DNA from: Lachnospiraceae bacterium UBA1759
GTDB lineage: Bacteria; Bacillota; Clostridia; Lachnospirales; Lachnospiraceae
Assembly (NCBI GenBank): GCA_002315555.1
Contig: DCHF01000056.1
Coordinates: 13,258 to 65,812, forward strand
Direction of reading: 5' to 3'
Length of the DNA stretch: 52,555 nt
Shown here: positions 41,594-50,190 of the stretch, piece by piece
Numbering within the stretch: the stretch's first letter is position 1
Layout of the letters: each line of letters starts with the position of its first letter
Notes under the pieces: generated by a model
Seen by the model: the letters and a program-made list of their open reading frames with translations, nothing else
Told to the model about the DNA's origin: nothing
Database searches by the model: none
Position numbers and translations under genes: made by a program

Positions 41594-43054
41594 ATGAGAA
41601 TTCTCAATAAAGAACAGCTTGTTTCCCACGGGAATGAAGAGGGCAGAGGGATCGTCTGCGAGCTTTTGGACGCAGGTCTTGATGCACTCGATCCCTACTA
41701 CCGTGTAAAGGAGCTGGTAAAGGTCATTGATAACAAACTGGTTTTGGACGACCGGGGCTTTGAGATGCGGGAGGATCCGCATTCCGGTCCGGCGGTCTAC
41801 GACCTGAAGGATTACGATCGCATCTATGTGATCGGCGCGGGCAAAGGGATCCAGCGCGCGGCACTGGGCATGGAGGAAGCGCTGGGCGAGCATTTGACCG
41901 GCGGCCATGTCATCGGTAAGCACGGGGACGGCATCATCTGTAAAAAGATCGGTGTGACCCTGGCAGGACATCCGGTCCCCGATGAGTTCTGCGTGGAGGG
42001 CTGCCAAAAGATCGAGGCACTTGCGAAGGACATTACGGAGCGTGACCTTGTCATTACGATCTCCGGCAGCGGCTGCGGTTCCCTGATGACCTATCCCGCA
42101 GGGGATATCACCATTGACGATATCGCGGCATTCACCCATCTCATGCAGATCAAAAAGGGTGTGCCGACCAGCGACCTGAACCCCATCAGAACGCATATTG
42201 ACAGATTTAAGGGCGGAAGGATCTCCAGAATGTTCCTTCCCGCGACCCTGATCCATATGACCACGGCAGATCCCTCGAAGCTGAATACGCCGGTCCTCCG
42301 TGTACCCTATTTCGAGATGCTTCGGACGAATACCTTCTTCCCGCCGGTATGCGCGGCATACACCTACGGAGAATGTATTGAGATCATTAAAAAGTGGGAT
42401 GTCTGGGAGGAGACGCCGGAAAGCATCAAAAAGCATCTGATGTCCGGCACTCCGGAAACCGAAAACATGTCCGTGGAGGAATTCGAATCGATCGGTGCCC
42501 GGTTCTTCGGATTGATCTTCAAGGATTCCACCGTCTATCCCGCAGTAAAGAAAAAGGCGGCGGAATTCGGTATTCCCTGTCTGATGCTTTCCGAGTATCA
42601 GGAGGCGGAAGCGAAGGAAGCCGGCAATGTGGACGCGGCGATCGCCCTTACGGCGGAGCGGCTCGGCGAGCCCTTTAAGCCGCCGATCGTGCTCATGTCC
42701 TCCGGTGAAAATGTCGTCACCGTCGGCGCGGAGTCCGGCGTGGGCGGAAGAAATCAGGAATACTGCACGCAGGCGGCTTTCCGGATCGCAGGCAGCAAAC
42801 GGATCGTGATCGGTGCCGTGGATACGGACGGAACGGACGGCCCCGGCGGCTTTGACTATGAGGGCGCGCCGGAATGTCTGGCAGGTGCCATCGTGGACGG
42901 TTATACGGTGGAGGAAGCAAAGGAAATGGGCATTGATCTTTCCGCGGGACTGAAGACCCACGGTACCTCCGAAAGCCTCTGGCGGTTAAACAGCGGCGTC
43001 AGCGCCGTACATAATGTATCGGCTCTGGATTTAAGGATCACTTTGATACAGTAA
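41594..43054 (+). CDS. Glycerate 2-kinase (GckA/MOFRL family)
   Basis: A 486-residue type II glycerate kinase. N-terminal DUF4147 domain with VIGAGKGIQRAALGMEEAL, KHGDGIICKKIGVTLAGHPVP split around residue 115, ISGSGCGSLM and the C-terminal MOFRL domain with ESGVGGRNQEYCTQAA and GAVDTDGTDGPGGF. It phosphorylates D-glycerate, giving 2-phosphoglycerate, which is the substrate of enolase; an enolase-like gene is the very next one. This pair plus the aldehyde dehydrogenase matches the glyceraldehyde-glycerate branch of non-phosphorylative Entner-Doudoroff metabolism. Confidence 0.88.
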   Translation: MRILNKEQLVSHGNEEGRGIVCELLDAGLDALDPYYRVKELVKVIDNKLVLDDRGFEMREDPHSGPAVYDLKDYDRIYVIGAGKGIQRAALGMEEALGEHLTGGHVIGKHGDGIICKKIGVTLAGHPVPDEFCVEGCQKIEALAKDITERDLVITISGSGCGSLMTYPAGDITIDDIAAFTHLMQIKKGVPTSDLNPIRTHIDRFKGGRISRMFLPATLIHMTTADPSKLNTPVLRVPYFEMLRTNTFFPPVCAAYTYGECIEIIKKWDVWEETPESIKKHLMSGTPETENMSVEEFESIGARFFGLIFKDSTVYPAVKKKAAEFGIPCLMLSEYQEAEAKEAGNVDAAIALTAERLGEPFKPPIVLMSSGENVVTVGAESGVGGRNQEYCTQAAFRIAGSKRIVIGAVDTDGTDGPGGFDYEGAPECLAGAIVDGYTVEEAKEMGIDLSAGLKTHGTSESLWRLNSGVSAVHNVSALDLRITLIQ

Positions 43055-43083
43055 AACGAAAATATACAGTAAAGGAGAACATT

Positions 43084-44388
43084 ATGTCAGCGACTACAAT
43101 TACAAAGGTGTATGCGCATCAGGTATATACCAATCGCGGCAATCCCGGCGTTGAAGCTATTGTCATCACGGAGAACGGAGCACTCGGAAGAGCGATGTGC
43201 ACGTCCGGTATTTCGATCGGTACGCATGAGATCGAGTTCCAGTTTGACGGTGGTGCGAAATTCAGAGGCAAGGGCGTTATGCGTGCCGTGAACAACGTCA
43301 GCAACATTATCGCTCCGGCCATTATCGGTATGGATGCTTCCGATCAGCAGGCGATCGACGCGGCGATCCTCGGCATCATGCCCGATGCGAAGGAACATAT
43401 CGGCGGCAATGCCACCGCGGCAGTTTCCGCAGCATGCTTAAAGGCCGGCGCACAGGCGCTCGGCATTCCGCTTTACCGCCACATCGGCGGCGCAAGCGCG
43501 ATGTATCTTCCGGTACCGGGCGTTGCAATGGCAGCCGGTGACGCGCGCTACGGCGGCGGTATCACCACTCCGGGCGGCAAGCCCACCATGTCCGTCATGT
43601 GCTTTGGCTTTGACAAATTCGCAGACGCTTCCTACGCCTGCTGGGATATTCACACCCGTTGGGCAGAAAAAATGAAGAAGCTTTTCGGCGGCATTCCGAA
43701 CATCAGAGACTTCATCAGCATTCCCGAGGGCGTCTTTAACAGTGACCTGGAGATCTGGGAGTTAATGTGCGACACCATCCGCGAGGCAGGATACGAAGGA
43801 AAGGCCGGCTTCCAGATGGACGTGGCGACGGACACCTACCACAATAAAGAGGACGATAAGTACTACGGATTATTCGACAGAACGCCGAAGACGAAGGACC
43901 AGCTGATGGATTTCTATAAGCGGATCGTCAGCGATTATCCCTTCGTGATCATTGAAGACCCCTTCAATGAGGATGACTATGAGACTACGGCAATCGCCAC
44001 GAAGGAGCTGGGTATCCAGATCGTCGGTGATGACCTGTTCACCACGAATCCGAAACGTGTTTCCTACGGTATTTCCAAGGGCGCAGCCAATGCAGTCCTG
44101 TTAAAGGTCAACCAGGTCGGCACCATTTCGGAAGCGCTGGAAATGATCCAGTACGCATATAAGTTCGGTTATGCAGTTATGCCGTCCGACAGCCGCGGCG
44201 AGGGCGAATCCATCGCGGACTATGCGGTCGGTATCAATGCAGGCTCCATCCGTGAAAGCGGCATCGGCCCCAGAGGCAACCGTTTCCTGGAGATCGAAGA
44301 GGAACTGGGCGAAAGAGCACACTTTATCGGCGCAAGAGGCTTGAAGGGCGAAAGAAACCAGAAGAGAGCCGACGAGCTTGGACAGTAA
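43084..44388 (+). CDS. Divergent enolase-family protein with altered catalytic residues
   Basis: A 434-residue protein colinear with enolase (NRGNPGVEAIV, GKGVMRAV, IEDPFNEDD, VGDDLFTTNPK, LLKVNQVGTISEALE). Retained: three Mg ligands (D246, E291, D316/D317 region), K341 (yeast K345) and probably E215 (IPEGVF for the usual DEGGF). Lost: the catalytic His of SHRSGETED is D369 (MPSDSRGEGES), the substrate Lys of GQIKTG is R390 (GSIRESG), and the SHA and QEFMI segments holding H159 and E168 are replaced (AAGDARYGG, PTMSVMCFG). It is thus an enolase paralogue with a re-cut active site. It may dehydrate a different hydroxyacid or be a weak enolase; context next to glycerate 2-kinase argues for a C3 or sugar-acid substrate. 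Confidence 0.88.
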   Translation: MSATTITKVYAHQVYTNRGNPGVEAIVITENGALGRAMCTSGISIGTHEIEFQFDGGAKFRGKGVMRAVNNVSNIIAPAIIGMDASDQQAIDAAILGIMPDAKEHIGGNATAAVSAACLKAGAQALGIPLYRHIGGASAMYLPVPGVAMAAGDARYGGGITTPGGKPTMSVMCFGFDKFADASYACWDIHTRWAEKMKKLFGGIPNIRDFISIPEGVFNSDLEIWELMCDTIREAGYEGKAGFQMDVATDTYHNKEDDKYYGLFDRTPKTKDQLMDFYKRIVSDYPFVIIEDPFNEDDYETTAIATKELGIQIVGDDLFTTNPKRVSYGISKGAANAVLLKVNQVGTISEALEMIQYAYKFGYAVMPSDSRGEGESIADYAVGINAGSIRESGIGPRGNRFLEIEEELGERAHFIGARGLKGERNQKRADELGQ

Positions 44389-44412
44389 TGATCGTTACGG
44401 AAAGGAGAAAAC

Positions 44413-45843
44413 ATGTACAAACAGTATATTAACGGTGAACTGGTAGAAGGTCAGGGCAGACTGATGGAGGTCTATGATCCCGCGACCGGTGAACTGATCG
44501 ACTCCTTTAAGGGTGCTACAAAGGAGCAGACCCTGGAGGCTTTAGATGCAGCAGCCAAGGCTTTTGAGACCTATAAGATGTCTCCCATTGCCACCCGTGT
44601 GGCGCTGCTTTACAAGCTCCGCGAGCTTCTGATCCGCGACAGAGAATATCTCGTAGATCTGGTCTCCGCAGAGTCCGGACGTCCCTATCCCGCAGCCTGT
44701 GGCGATGTGGACTGGCTGATTACGAGCTGCACCTTCTATGCTGAGGAAGCACGCCGCGTTTACGGCACCACCTTCCCCAATGTTTCCACCCCCTACGGCG
44801 GTGTTTACCACATTACCGAGTTCCGTCCTCTCGGCGTAACTGTCGGTCATGTGGCATGGAACTACCCCCTGGGCAACTTAAGCGTCAAGATGTGCCCCGC
44901 CATTGCGGCAGGCTGCACCGCTATCGTCAAGCCCTCCAGCCAGACCCCGCTTTCAGCGCTCTATGTCGGTCAGTTATGTAAGGAAGCCGGCATTCCCGCA
45001 GGCGTAGTCAATATTATTTCCGGCCCGGCATCCGAGGTTGCTACCACCCTGAATCAGAGCACCATTCCGCGTCTGATCTCCCTCATCGGTTCCTCAGAGA
45101 CCGGTCTTCAGGTTATGAAGGAAGGCGCTACCTCCATTAAGAAGTATGCCCTGGAGTGCGGCGGCAATGCTCCCGTTATCGTTATGGACGATGTGGACAT
45201 CACTGCAGTTGCAAAGAGCATCGTAGCAAAGAAGGTTGGCTTCGCCGGCCAGACCTGTGTTAACTACAACAGAATCTATATTCAGGAGAATATTTACGAG
45301 GAGCTTTGCGAGGCGATTAAGGAAGAGCTTGGCAATGTCATTCTCGGCAGCAAGCGCGATTCGGGCTACGTCATGGGACCGCTTATTGACAAGGCTGCAA
45401 GAGACAGAATGTTAGACCTGATCGAGGATGCAAAGGCTGCAGGTGCGACGCTGGTCTGCGGCGGTGAGGTTCCGGAGGAATTCTCCAAAGGCGCATTCAT
45501 GACCCCGGCGCTGTTAAAGGATGTTACGGACGACATGCGCGTTTCCACCGAAGAGATCTTCGGACCCATTATCCCGATCCAGCCCTTCACGGATTTCGAC
45601 GCAGCCCTGAAGGCAGCGAACAACACCCCCTTCGGCCTGTCCGCGTACTTCTACGGTCATGATTCCCGTGAGATGATGAAGGCGATCGAGGCCTTTGAAG
45701 CCGGTGAGATCTTCATCAACGGTGCTCCGGGCTCCGACCAGACCCCGCATCCGGGCACGAAGCAGTCCGGCATCGGCTGTGACAAGTCCAAGTGGTCCCT
45801 GGATGAATACTTTGATTTCAAGCAGGTCAGCATCGTTGTCTGA
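44413..45843 (+). CDS. NAD(P)-dependent aldehyde dehydrogenase
   Basis: A 476-residue ALDH of the succinate-semialdehyde/glyceraldehyde branch. Seen: cofactor region PLGVTVGHVAWNYPLGN and KPSSQTPLSAL, catalytic Glu in ALECGGNAP (E248), nucleophile Cys in FAGQTCVNYNR (C282) and EEIFGPI. Full length and intact. In this operon, oxidation of glyceraldehyde (or another short aldehyde released by an aldolase) to the acid, feeding glycerate 2-kinase, is the simplest role; this is inference. The motif after Cys (CVNYNR) is as in non-acylating, non-CoA enzymes. Confidence 0.9.
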   Translation: MYKQYINGELVEGQGRLMEVYDPATGELIDSFKGATKEQTLEALDAAAKAFETYKMSPIATRVALLYKLRELLIRDREYLVDLVSAESGRPYPAACGDVDWLITSCTFYAEEARRVYGTTFPNVSTPYGGVYHITEFRPLGVTVGHVAWNYPLGNLSVKMCPAIAAGCTAIVKPSSQTPLSALYVGQLCKEAGIPAGVVNIISGPASEVATTLNQSTIPRLISLIGSSETGLQVMKEGATSIKKYALECGGNAPVIVMDDVDITAVAKSIVAKKVGFAGQTCVNYNRIYIQENIYEELCEAIKEELGNVILGSKRDSGYVMGPLIDKAARDRMLDLIEDAKAAGATLVCGGEVPEEFSKGAFMTPALLKDVTDDMRVSTEEIFGPIIPIQPFTDFDAALKAANNTPFGLSAYFYGHDSREMMKAIEAFEAGEIFINGAPGSDQTPHPGTKQSGIGCDKSKWSLDEYFDFKQVSIVV

Positions 45844-45865
45844 TCGATATTAGGGAGGGAATACA

Positions 45866-46921
45866 ATGAAAAAGATCGGCGTGCAGGAGCTTACTGCATT
45901 CTGTGAAAAGGCATTGATCGCCACGGGATCCTCCGAGGTGGATGCAAAGACCATTGCAGAGGTACTGGTTACCACGGACACCTTCGGTGTGAATTCCCAC
46001 GGAACCAAAAATCTCTACGAGTACATCATGAAGGAAAAGGCCGGTGGCCTGGATGTGAACGCAGTTCCGGAGATCGTGAACGAGGGTCCCTCCTGGGCGC
46101 TGGTAGACGGCCACGACGCCATGGGTATGGTGTCCTCCGCCATGGGTATGAAGCTTGCTGTTGAGAAGGCAAAGAAGACCGGTATTGCTTACGTCGGCGT
46201 AAAGAACAGCTGCCACTTCGGCGCTGCCGGCTACTATGCCAATATCGCTGCGGAAGCCGGCATGATCGGCCTCGCGATGTCCAATGCGGATCCCACCATG
46301 ACGATCCCGAACGGCAGCGGTGTTACCATCGGCAACAACCCCTTCTCTTATGCGGCGCCGCTTTCTGACGGTACCAGCATTTTCCTTGACATTGCCCTTT
46401 CAAGTGTGGCAGCGCTGAAGGTGGTTCTGGCAAAGGCCAGCGGCGATCCGGTACCGGGCACCTGGCTTGTGGATAAGGACGGTGTTCCCACCACGGATGC
46501 CTCCGGCTTCCCCTACGAGTCTCATCTGCAGCCCATGGCAGCCCACAAGGGCTATGGCCTTGCAGTGATGGTCGAGGCCCTGACCTCCGTGATCACAGGC
46601 TGCGCGCTCATGAGCGGTGTCCGCAGCTGGAATCTGGATCCTGCCACAAAGAATGAAGCCAGCCATGCATTCATCGCCATCGATGCGGCGGCAATGACCT
46701 CGAAGGAAGCGTTCCTCGGCATGATGGATAAGATGAACGAGGAGATCCATAAGACCGTTCCCGCAAAGGGCAAGGACTGTGTCTTTGCACCGGGCGAGAT
46801 GGAATGGAACAAGCGCACGAAGGCTATTGCAGACGGTATCCCGGCAACGGATGCCATGGTGACCCAGCTTACAAAGCTTTCCGAGCTTACGGGTATTCCG
46901 ATCGAATGGATCGAGGCTTAA
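45866..46921 (+). CDS. Malate/L-lactate dehydrogenase-like (Ldh2 family) oxidoreductase
   Basis: A 351-residue member of the Ldh_2 family (sulfolactate, malate, ureidoglycolate and 2,3-diketogulonate reductases), which binds NAD(P) in a fold unlike Rossmann LDH. Seen: FGVNSHGTKNL, KNSCHFGAAGYYANIA (catalytic His), NGSGVTIGNNPFSYAAP and HKGYGLAVMVEALTSVITG. It interconverts a 2-hydroxyacid and its 2-keto acid. It is the third 2-hydroxyacid oxidoreductase system in the locus besides the two Etf-linked ones. Substrate not assignable. Confidence 0.9.
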   Translation: MKKIGVQELTAFCEKALIATGSSEVDAKTIAEVLVTTDTFGVNSHGTKNLYEYIMKEKAGGLDVNAVPEIVNEGPSWALVDGHDAMGMVSSAMGMKLAVEKAKKTGIAYVGVKNSCHFGAAGYYANIAAEAGMIGLAMSNADPTMTIPNGSGVTIGNNPFSYAAPLSDGTSIFLDIALSSVAALKVVLAKASGDPVPGTWLVDKDGVPTTDASGFPYESHLQPMAAHKGYGLAVMVEALTSVITGCALMSGVRSWNLDPATKNEASHAFIAIDAAAMTSKEAFLGMMDKMNEEIHKTVPAKGKDCVFAPGEMEWNKRTKAIADGIPATDAMVTQLTKLSELTGIPIEWIEA

Positions 46922-46950
46922 ATCATTATATTTTGAAATCATATAGCCGC

Positions 46951-46967
46951 GCCGCCCGGCTGGCGGC
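46951..46967 (+). repeat. GC-rich hairpin beside the KDPG aldolase ribosome binding site
   Basis: GCCGCC (46951-46956), loop CGGCT, GGCGGC (46962-46967), only 3 bases before AAAGGAG. Too short and without U-tract to terminate; it could modulate translation or protect the 3' part of the transcript. Confidence 0.45.
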
Positions 46968-46984
46968 ATAAAGGAGAACATATC

Positions 46985-47650
46985 ATGGAAATCGATAAGA
47001 AAGTTGACTTAATGGAGCTCACAAAGATCACCGGTATCATCCCGATCCTTGTAAAGTGCGATGAAGAGGATCTGATCCCCATCGCAGATGCTTTGACTGC
47101 TGCAGGCTGCCCCTCTTTAGAGGTCCTTTTAAAGAACGAGGATTCCTATAAGAGCATCGAGATCATCGCAAGAGAACGCCCGAATTTCATCGTCGGCGCA
47201 GGCTCTGTTATGAACGTAGCACAGGCTGAGCGTGTTATTGACCTTGGTGCGAAGTTCTGCGTATCTCCGGGCTATTCTCAGAAGGTCGTTGACTACTGCC
47301 TGGCCCATGACCGTTATGTGATCCCGGGCTGCGATACCCCCACTGAGATCATGATGGCTATGGATTCCGGCCTGGACATCGTCAAGTTCTATCCGGTATT
47401 CGAGATGGGCGGCGTTCCCTTCATGAAGCAGTTAAACGGCGGCCCCTTCGGCAATATCAAGTTCGTCTGCACCGGTGCTCTGGATGAGACCAACTTCCCG
47501 GAGATCAGCGATTACAAGTACACCTTCGCCTGCGGCGGTGACTGGATGTTCACTCAGCATCAGGCCCTGGTTCGCAAGGACTACAAGCAGATCGAACAGA
47601 ATATGCGAGATTCCCTTCATGTGATCCTGGACCAGCGCGCAAAGTGGTAA
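46985..47650 (+). CDS. eda: KDPG/KHG aldolase family (class I 2-keto-3-deoxy-6-phosphogluconate aldolase)
   Basis: A 221-residue aldolase. Schiff-base Lys in DIVKFYPV (K134; E. coli K133), catalytic Glu in SLEVLLKN (E46; E. coli E45), FIVGAGSVMN and PGCDTPTEIMMA all fit Eda. The usual phosphate-binding GGV/GGIS loop appears as ACGGDWM. It splits a 2-keto-3-deoxy-6-phospho sugar acid into pyruvate and glyceraldehyde 3-phosphate, or the unphosphorylated acid into pyruvate and glyceraldehyde. The PfkB kinase of the same operon supports the first, the aldehyde dehydrogenase and glycerate kinase the second. No 6-phosphogluconate dehydratase is in the operon; the IlvD-type gene at 10955 is the only dehydratase nearby. 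Confidence 0.9.
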   Translation: MEIDKKVDLMELTKITGIIPILVKCDEEDLIPIADALTAAGCPSLEVLLKNEDSYKSIEIIARERPNFIVGAGSVMNVAQAERVIDLGAKFCVSPGYSQKVVDYCLAHDRYVIPGCDTPTEIMMAMDSGLDIVKFYPVFEMGGVPFMKQLNGGPFGNIKFVCTGALDETNFPEISDYKYTFACGGDWMFTQHQALVRKDYKQIEQNMRDSLHVILDQRAKW

Positions 47651-47662
47651 GGAGAAGCTTAC

Positions 47663-48508
47663 ATGAATTCACTGCAGGATTGTTTTGAACTGTATAACGG
47701 CGTAAAGATCCCATGCATCGGACTCGGAACCTATAAGAGCGGCGCGGATACCGTGGAAACGGTCCGCACCGCGATCGGGGCCGGATATCGTCTGATCGAC
47801 ACGGCGGCAGCCTATTATACGGAGGAATATGTGGGAGAGGGCATCCGCACTGCCGGCGTGCCGAGAGAGGAGATCGTGGTCACCACGAAGCTCAGAAACT
47901 CAGATCACGGTTATGATGCTACCATGCAGGCCTTTGAGCGTTCTGTTAAGAAGCTGGGGCTGGATTACATTGACCTCTATCTCATGCACTGGCCCATTCC
48001 GATCCAGTACCGCATGATCTGGGAGGATGCCATGGTGGGTACCTGGAAGGCTTTTGAGGAGCTTTACAAGGACGGCAGGATCAAGGCCATTGGTGTTTCC
48101 AACTTCAAGCCGCATCATATCGAGACGCTGATGGAGCGGAGCGAGATCCTTCCCATGGTGAACCAGATCCGGATCTGCCCCGGCGATACTCCAATGGAGA
48201 CGATCAACTACTGCAACGAAAAGGGCATCCTTTTAGAGGGCTACAGTCCCTTTGGACAGGGCGCGGCATTTAAGGTTCCTGAGCTGAAGGCGGTGGCGGA
48301 CAAGTACGGTAAGACCGTAGCACAGATATGCATCCGCTGGAGTCTGCAGCGGGGCTTTGTACCGCTTCCGAAGTCCGGCTCCGCGGAGCGCGTCAGTGCC
48401 AATGCGAATGTCTTTGACTTCGTGATCTCCGACGAGGACATGGCGCTGATCTCCGGCCTCACCGGCTGCTGCGGTTTCGCGCCGGATTCCGACAATATCA
48501 ATTTCTGA
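47663..48508 (+). CDS. Aldo/keto reductase
   Basis: A 281-residue AKR. Seen: LIDTAAAYYTEEYVG (catalytic Asp and Tyr), TTKLRNSDHG (Lys), LYLMHWPIP (His), GVSNFKPHHIE and the C-terminal NADPH segment LPKSGSAERVSAN. It reduces an aldehyde or ketone of a small sugar or keto acid with NADPH, or oxidises a sugar. Last gene of the seven-gene unit, followed by a terminator. An AAGGAG lies 9 bases upstream of the ATG. Confidence 0.92.
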   Translation: MNSLQDCFELYNGVKIPCIGLGTYKSGADTVETVRTAIGAGYRLIDTAAAYYTEEYVGEGIRTAGVPREEIVVTTKLRNSDHGYDATMQAFERSVKKLGLDYIDLYLMHWPIPIQYRMIWEDAMVGTWKAFEELYKDGRIKAIGVSNFKPHHIETLMERSEILPMVNQIRICPGDTPMETINYCNEKGILLEGYSPFGQGAAFKVPELKAVADKYGKTVAQICIRWSLQRGFVPLPKSGSAERVSANANVFDFVISDEDMALISGLTGCCGFAPDSDNINF

Positions 48509-48550
48509 TCGTCCGGAACGCCAGCAGTATGTAAGAAATAATGCAAAAGG

Positions 48551-48601
48551 AAAGCACATGCCCGTGACAGGTGGTTCTTACCATCCACGGCATGTGCTTT
48601 T
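48551..48601 (+). terminator. Intrinsic terminator after the aldo/keto reductase gene
   Basis: AAAGCACATGCC pairs with GGCATGTGCTTT (arms 48551-48562 and 48589-48600); a further CGTG/CACG extends the stem across a one-base bulge. It ends in TTTT. Confidence 0.85.
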
Positions 48602-48608
48602 CGCACAT

Positions 48609-48666
48609 TTTTGTATATATTTCACAATTTTGTCTATATTTTCACCACTGTAAAATGCGCTATAAT
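48609..48666 (+). promoter_or_regulatory. Promoter region of the FGGY unit with two tandem copies of the shared motif
   Basis: TTTTGTATATATT (48609-48621) and TTTTGTCTATATT (48628-48640) lie 19 bases apart and are each followed by TCAC. A perfect -10 TATAAT (48661-48666) follows, with no good -35 at 16-18 bases. Two helically phased sites upstream of a -35-less promoter is the layout of an AraC-type activated promoter (inference). Confidence 0.5.
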
Positions 48667-48698
48667 TAGATCAGATAGAAGTACCGGAGGATGTTTTT

Positions 48699-50171
48699 AT
48701 GGGAAAATATGTCTTGGGTGTTGACATCGGAAGCGGATCCGTAAAGCTGACGCTGTTATCCTTTGAACGGAAGGTAACAGGCACTGCAGGAGCCGAATAT
48801 CCGACGTTTTATCCTCAGGTCGGGTATTCGGAACAGAATGCAGAGGACTGGTGTACAGCCTTTAAAAAGGCTTTTTCCGAGCTTTTGATCAAAACCGCGG
48901 TCCTGCCTGCTGAAATCGAGGCGCTGGCCGTCGATGCGGCTACACATACCGCAGTTCTTTTGGATGAGAATATCAGACCGATCCGAAATGCTATTCTGTG
49001 GACGGACCAGAGAAGTGTGGAGGAGGTCGCTTTCCTTTCGGAAAATTACGGGGAGCTGATCCACGCACAGGTCATGAATGCGCCGACGACGGTATGGACG
49101 CTTCCACAGTTCATGTGGCTGAAAAAGCATGAGCCGGAGGTGTGGAGTCGTATCCGTCACATCCTTTTTGCGAAGGATTATCTGCGTTACCGCTTTACGG
49201 GAACGCTTGAAACCGATTATATCGATGCCATGGGTTCCATGTTCTACGACGCTGTGGAGCAGCGCTGGTCGGAGGAACTGATGAAGGTGGGTGACATTGA
49301 CCCGGCCTGGCTGCCGAAGGTATGCGCACCGGAGGATGTGGCAGGCTATGTTACTGAGGCTGCAGCGAAGGAATTCAATCTTTCTGTGAATACCCGGGTT
49401 CTTGTTGGCACCACGGACACCGTCATGGAGGTGCTTGCCGCAGGTTCTGTCAAGCCCGGAAATGGTACGGTCAAGCTTGCGACCGCAGGCCGGATCTGTG
49501 TGATCACGGACCAGCCCATCGATTCGCCCTTTGTTTTCAATTACCGTCATGTGGTACGGGGCCTTTGGTACCCCGGCACGGCGACGGCCTCCTGTGCCAA
49601 CAGCTATCGCTGGTACAGAGACGCGATCGGCTTTTCGGACTATGAGGACCTGAACCGCGGCGCGGAAACGATCCCGGTGGGATCGGACGGCCTCATGTTC
49701 CATCCCTATATCAATGGCGAGCTGACCCCCTATAACGACCCGCTCTTAAAGGGCAGTTATACCGGCATCAGCGCCCGTCATACCAAGGCGCATTTCACCC
49801 GCGCGACATTAGAGGGTGTAGCGTTTTCATTGAAGGATTGTCTGGCGACCGCGCAGGGGCTGGGCATGAAGATGAACCGCGTGCGTATCATTGGCGGCGG
49901 CGCAAAGGGCCTTTTATGGCGTCAGATCGTAACGGACATTCTGGGAATGCCCATGGAAAAGAATAAAATCGACGATTCCTCCTTTGGAACGGCCATGCTG
50001 GCCGCCGTGGGTATTGGCTGGGCTGCCTCTTATGAGGAGATCACCGATTCCTGCATCGAGGTGGATTCCGTCACCGAACCTGTTCCTGAAAATTGCGAGA
50101 AGTATGAAGCAATTTTTGAAAAATATAAACTCATTCACGATGCGCTGGCACCGATCTACAGAATGAGATGA
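48699..50171 (+). CDS. FGGY-family carbohydrate kinase (xylulokinase-like)
   Basis: A 490-residue sugar kinase. Seen: GVDIGSGSVKLTLL (phosphate 1 motif), NAILWTDQRS, catalytic Asp region LVGTTDTVMEVLAAG, IIGGGAKGLLWRQIVTDILG (adenosine motif) and FGTAMLAA. Conserved segments resemble xylulokinase/gluconokinase-type members; FGGY specificity cannot be read from motifs. It is paired with a FucI/AraA-like isomerase downstream, so the likely substrate is the ketose made by that enzyme. Separate promoter and terminator make this a two-gene unit. Confidence 0.9.
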   Translation: MGKYVLGVDIGSGSVKLTLLSFERKVTGTAGAEYPTFYPQVGYSEQNAEDWCTAFKKAFSELLIKTAVLPAEIEALAVDAATHTAVLLDENIRPIRNAILWTDQRSVEEVAFLSENYGELIHAQVMNAPTTVWTLPQFMWLKKHEPEVWSRIRHILFAKDYLRYRFTGTLETDYIDAMGSMFYDAVEQRWSEELMKVGDIDPAWLPKVCAPEDVAGYVTEAAAKEFNLSVNTRVLVGTTDTVMEVLAAGSVKPGNGTVKLATAGRICVITDQPIDSPFVFNYRHVVRGLWYPGTATASCANSYRWYRDAIGFSDYEDLNRGAETIPVGSDGLMFHPYINGELTPYNDPLLKGSYTGISARHTKAHFTRATLEGVAFSLKDCLATAQGLGMKMNRVRIIGGGAKGLLWRQIVTDILGMPMEKNKIDDSSFGTAMLAAVGIGWAASYEEITDSCIEVDSVTEPVPENCEKYEAIFEKYKLIHDALAPIYRMR

Positions 50172-50190
50172 TGAACCAAGGAGGACGATC

